A stretch of 64,000 nt of DNA from Parus major (taxonomy: Eukaryota > Chordata > Aves > Passeriformes > Paridae), in the NCBI RefSeq assembly GCF_001522545.3, contig NC_031769.1, forward strand, positions 75,423,356 through 75,487,355, read 5' to 3'. Shown here in pieces: positions 49,801 through 60,177 of the stretch. Below the pieces are notes generated by a model. It saw only the letters and a program-made list of their open reading frames with translations. It was not told the DNA's origin and made no database searches. The position numbers were made by a program, and so were the translations under genes. How positions within the stretch are numbered: position 1 is the first letter of the stretch; each line of letters opens with the position of its first letter.

Positions 49801-50565
49801 AAAAGGGAGCAACTGTAAGGTCCCATCCAGAGTAACACCACCCAGGAGCCCCTCAGTTTGCCCGCTGCAACTGCTACACGTACTTCAGGGAAGCTGACAG
49901 TGCCTCATAATCTAGAGGGATATCTGCTCCTTTGGGGCCGTCAGAAAACAAATTCTCAGTGCAACACTCGGGCGCTGCTGGCAGAAGCAGTGCATGACCC
50001 AGCTATGCCTCTCCTCTGCCAGCTGGGAACTCCCTGCCTCAGAAGGATACTTTTGCCAGAAAGATCGAGATACTTCTTGCCCATTTACATCCCAAGCACA
50101 GATGAGAACATGACCAAAGAAAACCTTCATAACAATTCTTGCTAGAGTAATTTAAGCACTTGCAAGACAGAAGGCTGCAAATGCTTGTTTTATTCACAGA
50201 GTGCACACTATACACTTCAGCAGAATTGAGATACAGAGATACATTTTGCATTTAAGCAGCGCTTTTAGACTATGCATTAAAAAAATACAGGAATACGCTA
50301 CTGAAATCCAGGTGTGGCTGTATAAGGCTGTGAGGATAAAAGCCAATTCACACAGTGCTAAGAGAGGGAATAGTTTGATTAACAAAATCAAAGAAAACCA
50401 TGGAAATACAAGATCTTCAATATGTAGCCAGAGCAAACAAGATCTACTTTAAGACCCAATAATGTCCAAGTGAAGAAAATAAATCAGACTATAACATGGT
50501 AAAATGATCACCAGAGTCTGCTGCTCTATCAGTTTACTGTTTGCAGTAAGGCTACCAAGCCTTAC
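46834..50565. other. Non-coding DNA, no supported gene
   Basis: A minus-strand segment at 47069-47114 has an excellent acceptor (CATTCTCTTTTTGTGGGCAG) but no good donor. 49551-50145 is open on the plus strand in two pieces without recognisable content. Confidence 0.35.
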
Positions 50566-50597
50566 TCTGCAGGCTCTGCAGTTTCCTCTACACTGTG
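50566..50597 (-). other. Possible 32 nt mini-exon, minus strand
   Basis: Both splice signals are close to ideal. A branch-point and pyrimidine-rich acceptor ends in TCTTTAAAATTCAG, and the donor is GCAGA|GTAAGG. Lying 1.7 kb from the CpG-island donor, it could be a second untranslated or N-terminal exon. Such pairs also arise by chance. Confidence 0.25.
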
Positions 50598-50904
50598 CTG
50601 AATTTTAAAGAGTCCAGTGTTAGAGAAAGAAAACCCAAGCAGCTCTGATATTAACATATACCTGTACAAAGGTAGCCAGAGGAATACAGCTCTGGAACAG
50701 CTTTCCTTCTTATGCTGCTCTGAGAGGTTAAGCCCTGGAGGAAAACTAACAACATGGGAAGAGCATCCCCTGCTTACATCCCGCACTCTGCCTCAGCCCC
50801 AAAATGATCATGAAGCACAGCCAGAACTCTCATCTAAAGTTTCAAGCATATTTCTCGTTTTCCAAGCAGGTTTTCTAATCTCCATGTGTTTGTGATTTTT
50901 TTTT

Positions 50905-51030
50905 TAACCCGCCCTCATAACTCACTCCTTTTAATCCTAGGATTAGCCTTATTGCCCTTCTCTGTACCTTTTCTAGAGCTGTAAGTACAACTACTAGCCT
51001 CAGAACACAGGAATAGATGGAGCTGGAGTG
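50905..51030 (-). mobile_element. Possible old CR1 fragment, minus strand
   Basis: A stretch around TTGCCCTTCTCTGTACCTTT resembles the reverse complement of the CR1 ORF2/3' region (the ...TTGCCCTTCTCTGGAC... block seen in minus-oriented CR1 copies). It is short and diverged. Confidence 0.4.
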
Positions 51031-52277
51031 CTAATGCACCCCTGCTACACAACCCACAACATCTCCATTAAAACAGATGAACACCTTTATGGGGCAAAAG
51101 AATTTCAACTGCCCTTCAGAAGCATAACTGAAGGTGGCAGATGCCCACATCCCTTCTATTCTGCTTTGCCCCAACTCCAAATTCATTCTGCCTTAGTAAA
51201 GAGAAAAGCAAACCACATTCTTTGGGTCTGTTTTAGAAAATCCGATCAATACTGCTTTGACATACGAGCAACACATGTCCCCATTTCAACGAATGGGAGC
51301 ATTTCAGCCAGACCACCACTTCAGATGAAGTGGGGCTCCTGGCTGCTGAATCAGCACTTTCCACCCTGCTGGCAATACGAAGTTATGCGACGCTTCAAAG
51401 AAAAGCGGGGAAAAGGGGGAAAGGGGTGGGAGGGGGCGATGACACTTAAGCAACAGAAGCAGGCAAGAGGATTGTGCAGGAGTTCATCTGCCAAAACAAT
51501 TAACTGCAAACTGTTATAAAGATGCCACAGTTTCAGCCCCGGCTTGCAGTACCATAGTTATACAATGAGAGCCATGCGTGCGCGCCTCTCCCCGGCGGGG
51601 AGCTGGGGCAGGAGAAGCTCCGCACCGCCCCCCAGGGAGGGTCTCCCGGGCTAGCGAGGGGCTGTCAGCACGGCCGGGGACTCGGCAGGGCCGCTCTCCC
51701 GTGGGCACACGGCCGCCCGGCTGCCGCCGCACATCCCCGCCGCGGATGAGCAGGAAGGTGGCAGCACTCCGGGGTGGCATTTCTGCGAACTGCCCATCCG
51801 CCAGCCCTCCCGCAAACCCTAAACGGAGGGAGGGGAATACCGGGAGTTTCAGCGGCAGCAGCACCACCAGCAGTTGGCGGGGCAGCTCCTCGCTCTCCAG
51901 CGCGGGGCGACGGGAAAGCCCGGCTCCCGGCACCGCCGGGGCGAGGCGCGCAGCCGGCGAGCAAACAAAACGCGGCAAGGAAGCCCCGAGACGAGAAAAA
52001 GGGCCGATCCCCCGAGCCCCGCGACCGCCGGCCGAACCCCGTCCGACCCCGAGGGCTCCGCGCCGGGCGGGGCGCGTTCCCCGCGGGCACTGGGGGGGGC
52101 TCGCCAGCGGCCCCAGGAAAAGGAAGTTTGCTCTCCTCCTCCTCCCACCGGCCTCCGCTACCGAGGAGCCGGCGAGCCCTCACCCACCCCGCCCTGGCCT
52201 CACCCCGCTGCGGCTCCCCAGGGGCAGCAGCAGCCGCCGCCCCCCTGCGCGCCCCGCGCTGCCCCCCGGCCCCTTAC

Positions 52278-52480
52278 CTGCTGGCCGGCCGGCCGGCCGG
52301 CACCGTCCCCGCCGGGCGCTGCGCACCCGCCAAGTTTGGGGCGGGCGCAGGGGGTCAGGGGAAGGGTCGTGCGCGGCGGTAGCGAGGACGGGAGCGCGGG
52401 CAGGGAGGGGGATCCTCCGGGCGGCGGGGTGGAGTGGGGCGCAGGCGGGGGAGAGCGAGCTCTCGGAGCCACGCGCTTCA
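52278..52480 (-). other. Putative non-coding first exon, minus strand
   Basis: On the minus strand GGCCAGCAG|GTAAGG at 52278 is a near-consensus splice donor in the centre of the CpG island. The exon upstream of it is GC-rich and has no convincing initiator ATG, so it would be 5' untranslated. Its 5' limit cannot be set; 52480 is where the A-rich tract begins. Weaker donors lie at about 52184, 52206 and 52776 (minus strand, GTGAGG or GTGGGC types). Confidence 0.45.
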
Positions 52481-52539
52481 AAACCAACAATAACAAAAGA
52501 AAAAATTAAAACTGAAAAAAAAATCAAATTAAAATCAAA

Positions 52540-52599
52540 CAATTAAAAAACAAACAAACAAATAAATTTAAAAAGTAAAAAAAAAAAAAAAAAAAAAAG
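52540..52599 (+). repeat. A-rich tract and poly(A) run inside the CpG island
   Basis: AAAC/AAAT words pass into an uninterrupted run of about 22 A (52578-52599). The tract interrupts an otherwise GC-rich island. No tailed retrocopy is recognisable upstream of it on the plus strand. Confidence 0.85.
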
Positions 52600-52865
52600 G
52601 TGGTGGGGGGGAAGGGCAAAACACACCCAACGCGAACGGGGACGTTCGCGCCTCGGCAAGGCGACCCCGGATTGCGGGAGGGATCTGCAGAGAAAACTTC
52701 TGCCTGCCTGTCCGCGCTGCTGCTGCCGCCGCCGGCTCCGCTGCTAACGGCACCCGCCGCCGCCTTCTCCCCTCACGCCCACCTGACTCCAGGCGGGCCC
52801 CGCCCCGCTCCCGCCCCCTGCCCGCCCTCCCGGGTCCCGGGGCGAGCGGCTCTGGAGGCGGCAGA

Positions 52866-54282
52866 TCGTGGGGCTGTGGTGGGACTCCTGCCCTCTAACA
52901 AAAGCTCGCTCGCAGGTAGCACTGGTGCGTGCTTTTCATGGGAAGGGCTGTTTTTTCTCCAAAATAAAATCAGCGGAGCATATTCACAGGCGAAGCATTT
53001 GTGCTTGGATTTTTTCTTTAGCCTCGTCGGTCCCGTTGTCACGTTTTTCCTCGCAAAACTCCTCAGGGCAAGTGCCCCAGCCCCTCTTCCTGTGCTCCAG
53101 ACAGCACGGAGCAGGCTCTCGGCATGTGCCAACTCTACGGCTGGGCTTTTTAGAGCTCCTCCGTACTGCAAAGCGCCCTGCTCTCCCGGCATCCTCAGGC
53201 TGCCACTAGCAGTCGTACGGACTGCTGCTGGGAGCTTCTGTGCACTGGGACCTTTGCTATTTCACCACTGTAGCTCCGAGCCATCTGATTTGCAAGTAGC
53301 TTGCAAATAACTCGGACTGTGGAAAAGCTCTTTTAAGGGAAGCAAAGCTGCACGCTACTGTTTTAAAGTGTATTGACTTCCAACAAGAGCCGTCACTCTA
53401 TGAGGAGAGGAATATTTACTTCACTAGACGCAAAAACACCTCCCATAAGAAAGTGGTCAGCCTTATTTAAAGAAATTGAGCCCAAGGAGAAGTGGGAGAA
53501 ATCTCTGGGTTTTTCCTCCTATACAGATACGTGTACACTACTGGGAGTATTGTGGCTGAGCGCCCGAGCTGAATATATTTCGAAATGTAACATGATACCT
53601 TCTTCGCTCTTGCTTTTTCTTCTACTGTGGCTCTTTTTTACTGTATGCAAAGGAATGCTCTTCTTATCAGCCTCCCCCTCCCGGTCCCCTTGCTTCCAGC
53701 CATGCTCTGTTCTCTGTTCTCACCACTCGCTCTCCCTGTTCAAGTCCTCAAATAATCTCTCTAGTTTGCCTGAGTGTGTCACCTCAGCCTCTTGGATCCA
53801 CGTGCGACTCTGCTGCCTGTTCACTGCTCACCCTGCTCATGCCACCAGCCCCCCGGCTTCTCCTCGTCAGCGTGCTTCCTTCGGCCGTCTCCACTTGATG
53901 CAGTGTTGTACGTTGCTCTTCAGTCTGTCAGCGCCACTGCTGCCTGTCCTGCCCTGTCCTGCCCCAGTCCATTAGGAGCTTGTTCTGTGGGCTGTCACTT
54001 CCCAGCCCTGTTCAGCCCTCTCTTCCCACTGCTAGGCTGGTCTGGTCTGCCTTCTTGTGAACCACTCACTATACACCCTGTGATCTTGCCTTTTGTGGGT
54101 CCAGCCTCAGAGTGCTGGTGCCTCACCAAAGGAGAAGATGTCTCTTGTCCAGATTATTTGTTTAGTGAAAAGGTGAATGCAGGTGGTATCTGATTCTGCC
54201 TGAAATTACTCCAGAGGCAAGGAGACACCTACTCGCAGTAGGCTGGCATCACAGTCCTACATGCTTACATAAGAAACTTCCT
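52866..54282. other. Island flank, pyrimidine-rich; no supported gene
   Basis: A possible plus-strand donor (CGCAG|GTAGCA) lies at 52915/52916 at the island edge, but no partner exon is seen. 53580-54110 is rich in CT on the plus strand. A 200-codon frame at 53373-53975 lacks an ATG at its first codon and reads as low-complexity Ser/Leu/Cys sequence, so I do not call it. Confidence 0.4.
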
Positions 54283-54660
54283 GCGCATGTAGATCCTGCC
54301 CAGATTGGAAAGGAACTACAAAGGTCACCTGGGTCAACTTTTTATGGGAAAGGGATGATGAGATTGTCACTCTGTTCAATTGCATCTTGAAAGCCCCCAG
54401 TTGTGGGGACTCCACCCCATCCCTGGGGATGATTTTTCCAGTGGGTGATTGTTCCAACTGTAAAAAAATTATTTTTTTCAGTGATTCAAAATCAAGGTGA
54501 GACCTCTCCTTGTGCAACTTGTACCTGTTACCGCTTGTCTGCTCCCTGTGCCTCCCTGTGAAGAGAAAATCTCCATCTTTTTTGCAGCCGTGCATTTACC
54601 TGTATGATTTGACCAGGGTTTGTGCAATAGGTGTCCAGTTTTTGCTGCTTTCGCAGAACC
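54283..54660 (-). mobile_element. CR1 LINE fragment, minus strand
   Basis: The plus strand carries the complement of a CR1 3' end: GATTGGAAAGGAACTACAAA near 54303, then CCCAGTTGTGGGGACTCCAC, then a CTCCTTGTGCAACTTGTACC stretch, and CTCCCTGTGAAGAGAAAATC. All frames are broken; it is an old copy. Confidence 0.88.
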
Positions 54661-57600
54661 TGCTGCTGTGGGCACGGCCAAGGACTTCAACACATGCCTC
54701 TTCTACACACTGTTAATGCTATTTGCCCCGGCACATTCCTTAGCTGTGCAATGCAACAATTATACTTTGTCATCTGTAGTATTTCCACCCTAGAATATCA
54801 ATTTACAGCCCTGCGTTACAGCGTGTCCTCAAAAAGCGAGCAGTGAAAGGGGAGAAGTTATATAACTGGTCTGGTGCTGCAGAGCCCAGCCAGCCACCAG
54901 TAGGATTGCATTGCAGGGATGCCCACCTTCTAAAAACATCCCCTTCTTCCCCAAAAGTCCTGCTACCTCAACCTCTAAGGCAATTTACATGCTGCATCTC
55001 AAAACCAGATCACCTTTATTACCATGATGCTCTGCATCCAACAGTGAAGGGATAAAGCTGAGGTATTTTTGAAGCATCATTGCAGCAGCCACCTGGCTGC
55101 CTTCCAGTATGCTCTTTCTTTGAGTGTGCTCACTGTTTCTCATATATAAGACTGCTGATCCATCAGTTAATCATATTAAGTACTTAAAATTAACTTTTAA
55201 ATTATTAATGCATGAGAACATATCCATTTTCCATGTACATTATTATAAAGGATTACAGTGTGTACACTGAGTGCTATTAACATTACATTTTGAAGACAGT
55301 AAATTGACTTGTATGAAAATCAGAAGAGTTGATGGATTCCTCAAAATATGCCTTTAACAATCATAAAATGTTCAATTGAATTACTATTAAGCATGTGTCT
55401 GTACTTAAATTTCTTTCTAAAACATACAAAAACAAGCAAATGCTCAAGTCTTATTAATATAATATTTTTCATTTTGTGGTGGTTTGAAAAAAATAGATAC
55501 ACATGAATATTGAAAATACTCATCTGACAAATAAAAACACTAGGAAAGATATGTTTAGTTTCCTAGACTACAGCTGTATCATTCAAGACAAAACTGTACT
55601 GTCATAAGATCGTTTATCGAAAATAGCACCACTAAAATGGTTAAGTGGAGAAGAAGAAATGCATCTTTTTACTAGCAGTGAAGGACATGATTATCTTTTC
55701 TCTTAAATAACAAATCTCTGGCAAGACCCTACACAATGCTGTATCATGAAAATAACAGCCCAAAATGCTGATATTTTCTCTAGGAAGAAAGATCATTTTC
55801 TGCAAGAAAAAGGACACAAGAAATAATGTTGGCAATAATGTCCTCTGAATGTAAATGCTATTCCTGCTCAAGGATAGCCGAAAAATTAAGGCAAACAGCC
55901 TTGGCAAATGCTTAATGCCTTCTGAACTTTGTGCCTAGGAGAAGTTTGTCCCAGCTCCCTGATTTCTTCTTCTTTCCGCAGTGGTTGTGGTTTAGGTTAG
56001 AGAAGACAGATTCCTCTGACCCATGATGGAAGAAGTAGATGGAGGAACTAATGAGACTCCCTGGCTGTGCTCAAAGGAATCCAGGCCACTGGGGGAGAAG
56101 AGGACAGGGCATGCAGTCCCCTCCTAGCTGGAGAGGGTCTTGCTGCCCTGCAGCTTCCAAGCTCAGAGCCTGTTGTACAATTTTGCTTAGGATATCACTT
56201 TATTCCTCATTTGTGTCCTTCCTCAAGATACCCAGTAAGCCCAGAAAAAGGTCTTTTTACCATTTATACTTGGGAAACTTGCATTAATGCAAGTTTCTCA
56301 TGTGTTAAGGGTTCAAAAACAGGTCCAAATATAAGCAGAGTTTAGGCATTCTCTCTCTATTTAGCTGTATATTTAAGACTCAATACCTGATAATAAATGG
56401 TTGCTGGAGTTCAAGTACTGTGGACTTGGTTTGCTTTCTGCAAAGACTTGAACTCTGCAGAGTGACTTTTCATTTTGGAACTTACCCAAAGGACACTAAG
56501 CTCTACAATTCAGTTAGCTCCAAGAGAGGAAAAAGGTCATTTTCAAGTTTTATTAAACAGATTATAGAAAACTGTCTACTAGAGATGAAATTTTCTTTAG
56601 AAACATTATTATATTTCATATATTTACTGAGAACAGGCATAATTTTCTTTTCTATTATGTTGATTTAGGAAATGAAAATCCAATAGCAGAAGATCTGAAG
56701 AGGAGAGATCAGAATGTGGCCGCTGCTTTCTCTCTCAAAGGAACTTTCATGAAAGCATTATATGGAAGTTGGCATTAAGCGTGATCTATAACTAGTAGAA
56801 TGCACTGATTAGAAATTCCAGCTATCTAAAAAGGGTCAACTTGGCCATTATTGCCTGGTAGGTACATAGGCAAAAGTGTTGACCAACCTTTGAAATGATA
56901 ATAAGTTTCTTTTGTCATGGACAAAGCTTTTCACCTTAAATGGACAGGAAGTCTTCTAACATAGTAGAATTTTAATAAAGCTTAATCTGGAACAAAACCA
57001 ACTCAAAATGATTTCTATTGCTGCTACTATAAATAAAGCAAATGCTTAAAATATTTTTAAAAGCTGTCCAGAAAAAAATAAGCCTTTTAAACATCAATAT
57101 GGAAGAGGGAGGAACGTTCTCCTTCCTTTCTGTCTGCATTCTTTTTTTTCCATTGTATTTATTGTATCACTCAGTGTATGGTGGAGATTGTAAACTGACA
57201 GGGGAAATGAAAGCGCTAACAAAAAAACCTAAACAAGTTTGTAAAAACACTCACTAAATATATCTGTATGAGCTAAAGAATACAAATGAAATTTCAGTAT
57301 CCACCAAAAGACTGAAAAGACTTGAGATTTTCAAAATCTTACATGTAAGTACTTGCTCAGTTGTTTTTAACTGATTCAGCAAGAACTTCATCAAATACAT
57401 TAGTTTTAGAAGTTTAGAGACTTCATCTTCTGCCCAGTTGCTATCAAGAGGATTTCTTAATATCAGTTGAGTATAGAAAAGTCTTCTTCTGTAGTCGATG
57501 TCTAAAGGTTACTGACAAAAAAAGGAAAGCTATGGCATGACCATAACTGAATAAAGTCACTGTGTTCATAGACCACATTGTGGAGATATACTCTTTGTTG

Positions 57601-59463
57601 CTAGGTAAGTTATATCTCTATTTACATATTTTTCAAAAGGCCGAATAGTCAGGGACATTTTGTAATTTGAGATGGATTCTTAAGCTCTAGTGAGAGAGAT
57701 GTGCTCTTCCTGGACTGTACAAAATACAGCAGTTATACAAGGTGGTGTAGGGGAGAGGGGAATTTTAAGCAATACTGATCATTCAAACAGAAACTACATT
57801 AAAAAGAGGAATACATTCAGCCCACCCTTCTACACAAACACATCTGTTCTCACTGCTAGCTCCACAATGACTGATTCAACCCTAAGAATTATAAATGCTA
57901 TATTTTCTCAGTTCCAATGGAGTGATGAAGAAAATGGACACTTTTGGGCATCAAAGGTATTTTTTACTGTTGGACACGAAATGATTCAGACGGATGCAGC
58001 TTGAAGTGTGGTGAAAAAAGAAAAGAATTTTATTTGTTCTTTCAGTATTTGTAGGTTTTCAACTACGACCAGGGATTGGATAGTCAGGTTACCACCTTCC
58101 CAACCACACTGGCTGTAAGAGACATCCATCAAAAGGCATATCTTTAATGGAATGTATAAACACCTATGTTTATAGTTACTTTCCTGGGAAAATGGCTAGA
58201 AATTATGAAAACAATATTGAAAGGCCTGATTCTCAGGGCAACAGGTATTGAGTGAAATGACACCTTAAAAATCAAAATCAGCTGCTTTCCTGATGCATAA
58301 GTTTTCAATTAGGATGCCAAATAACACTGGAAGAACAATTCAAAATTACGCAGCAATAGGAGGAGATTCAGTTCAAACTATACTTTATATTCTCATTTAT
58401 GACATGAGAAATCAGGATTTATTCAAAATGTAGAGCTCATTAACAGCTTTGCCACATAGAAGGAGAGAAGGCAACAAAAATCGTGACTCAGAATGAAATA
58501 CAGCCGCACTACAGTCAATGGCAAAATTCTTCGGGAGCTTAGTGTGACTGTGATTTTGTGTCAAGTATTTTCTTGGTTCCTGAGGGAGGGGCAATTAAAA
58601 TAATCAGAAAGACAAAGAGAAAATCTTCAATGCCATAACTTGCCTGCAGGCTGCAGCTTTCAGAGCATGTTTTCATAACAGTTGAAGCAGGATCATCAGG
58701 TTAGTGCCATCTGAGAACCAGAAACATTTGAATGGTGTAAACAAAAATAGATTACATAGAAGTTAAGTTCTACCAAGCTGAGAGAAGAAGAGAAGCACAG
58801 CAAGCCAGCTGTACTGAACCCAAAACAGATCTTCCCTCAGCCAGTGCACTGAGTTGTGTGCAGACCCCAGTACCCTCTGAAGTAAAATGCACCTCTGTAT
58901 AACACAGCCTTGCAGGGAGCCAGTGTGCCTTTTGTTGGCTTGCAGGGTATGGATCAGAGCTGAGGTGTGTTTCAGGTTGGTTTTCCCCACATGCTATAGG
59001 CACTGCCATTCTCCATAGCAGACAAGTCATGTCTCAAGCCATCCTCCAGAGAAGGTGATATGGAGTTTTGTGGCCATTTTCATCCTGTGACTTTAAAGAA
59101 ACAAAATAAGATGTCTAGTAGTCAATTCAAGTCTGAGCTAGACTTTTTGTATTTAAACTGCCATTTGCAAAGGAAGTAATATTTTGCTTTCCTGGTGCAA
59201 GAATTACCAAAAAAAAAAGCCAAACCAAAACTAATGTACACTGCATTGTCATCTAAATTAATCCCTTGTCATACAGTTAGTCTCTAACTCTTCTTAGCCA
59301 ATCAAGCCAAAACTTTGTCAGAAATTGGCTGGCAGGAAAAGATTCCCTTGCTCCATCCATAGCAAGCAGTGGGCTGGCTCTAAACAGAGCATTGAGAAAT
59401 TGTGTTAAAATAGAAATTGTACCTGCACAATTTATAAGTGTTTTATATATTCTACAAGTCTTG
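54661..59463. other. AT-rich intergenic or intronic DNA
   Basis: No gene, RNA or recognisable repeat can be supported. 58790-59040 is slightly GC-richer but has no clear content. Confidence 0.4.
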
Positions 59464-59831
59464 TGTCACACTATATTAGGAATGGCAAAGCACAACATGG
59501 ACTCTCTTCTGGGTTGCACAAGAGAGCAAGTTTTATTATTCCAGATCTTCTTTTATAGACAGGTCTGAGAAGGTCAAAAGAGGTAAAACTCCCATTGGTC
59601 ATTAAACCAACACATCACCATCATTGGACCATTAGGAACAGCAGCCCTGGACTGTTTCTTGCGAGTAAACAACAAGGATCCAAACAACATCTGCAAAGGT
59701 TGTTTTCCATCTCCAAGGACTGTTTGTATTACTCCTTATGATTTCTCAGGCCAGAGTGAGAACTAGTTTCACACAGGCTCAAGCTAATGCCTGAAGCCTA
59801 AAAAGCTCTTATTTGACCATTTAAGTTCCCA
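59464..59831 (-). mobile_element. Solo LTR, same family as 44220-44570, inverted
   Basis: Read on the minus strand this is a close relative of the nested LTR at 44220. It shares the GCCTGTGTGAAACTA block, the CTGGCCTGAGAAATCATAAG block, a TATAAAAG box, AATAAA and the terminus AGTGTGACA. It is flanked by a perfect 7-bp repeat AGTCTTG (plus strand) at 59457-59463 and 59833-59839, with one base of boundary ambiguity. The first 40-50 bp of the sense strand differ from the other copy. No internal retroviral genes are attached. Confidence 0.88.
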
Positions 59832-59839
59832 TAGTCTTG

Positions 59840-60142
59840 TCTATTTATTCAACTGTACTAAAAGAGTATGAAGTCATTCTCTTGTTTAAATTATTTCCTT
59901 CTATTTGGAAAAATTGTAATCCAAGGAGACTGATGGGACTTGCACTTCATACTGTCTGGCCAGAAGTAGGCATTTAGTGTATCTTTATTATAAAGAAATC
60001 TTGGAGGATGAATTACACATACACACATATGCACACACACGCACACACACATATATATATACACAAAGTAATCTTTTGATAAGAGAGTAGTCTTTCAACA
60101 GAAAAGACTGTAGTTACTATCCTGACAAAATGAAGATTCCTT
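59840..60142. other. Spacer with CA/TA microsatellite
   Basis: Apart from the simple repeat at 60014-60065 I see nothing here. Confidence 0.5.
60014..60065 (+). repeat. (CA)n/(TA)n microsatellite
   Basis: ACACAT, GCACACAC and ATATATAT steps make an imperfect compound dinucleotide repeat of about 50 bp. Confidence 0.85.
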
Positions 60143-60177
60143 GGAGGTCATTCCAACCTTGATGATTCTATGATTAC
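60143..60177 (+). mobile_element. CR1 tail remnant
   Basis: GAGGTCATTCCAACCTTGAT followed by GATTCTATGATTAC is the terminal 3' UTR of a CR1 element. Nothing upstream is recognisably CR1, so this is a very short truncated insertion. Confidence 0.7.

Larger units (their letters stand above)
51540..52865. promoter_or_regulatory. CpG island, likely promoter
   Basis: A sharp rise in GC and in CpG dinucleotides sets this 1.3 kb apart from the AT-rich rest of the window. It contains many GC-box-like words (GGGGCGGG, CCCCGCCC), a (GGCC)n run at 52283-52301 and several plausible splice donors on the minus strand. It is split by an A-rich tract at 52480-52600. In vertebrate genomes such islands mark the promoters of widely expressed genes and often fire in both directions. 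The long open frames here (up to 322 codons) are what GC-rich DNA gives on every frame and are not evidence of coding. Confidence 0.9.

Noticed and set aside
51028..51519. Plus-strand open frame of 163 codons next to the CpG island
   Set aside because: It starts just beyond a likely CR1 fragment, ends in Lys/Gly-rich low-complexity sequence, and shows no recognisable motif.
51578..52546. Open frame of 322 codons and several others over 100 codons in the CpG island
   Set aside because: GC-rich DNA lacks stop codons in every frame. The frames overlap on both strands, and the translations are Arg/Pro/Gly/Ala low-complexity.
53373..53975. Plus-strand open frame of 200 codons right of the CpG island
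   Set aside because: The first codon is TTG, and the rest is Ser/Leu/Cys-rich translation of CT-rich DNA.
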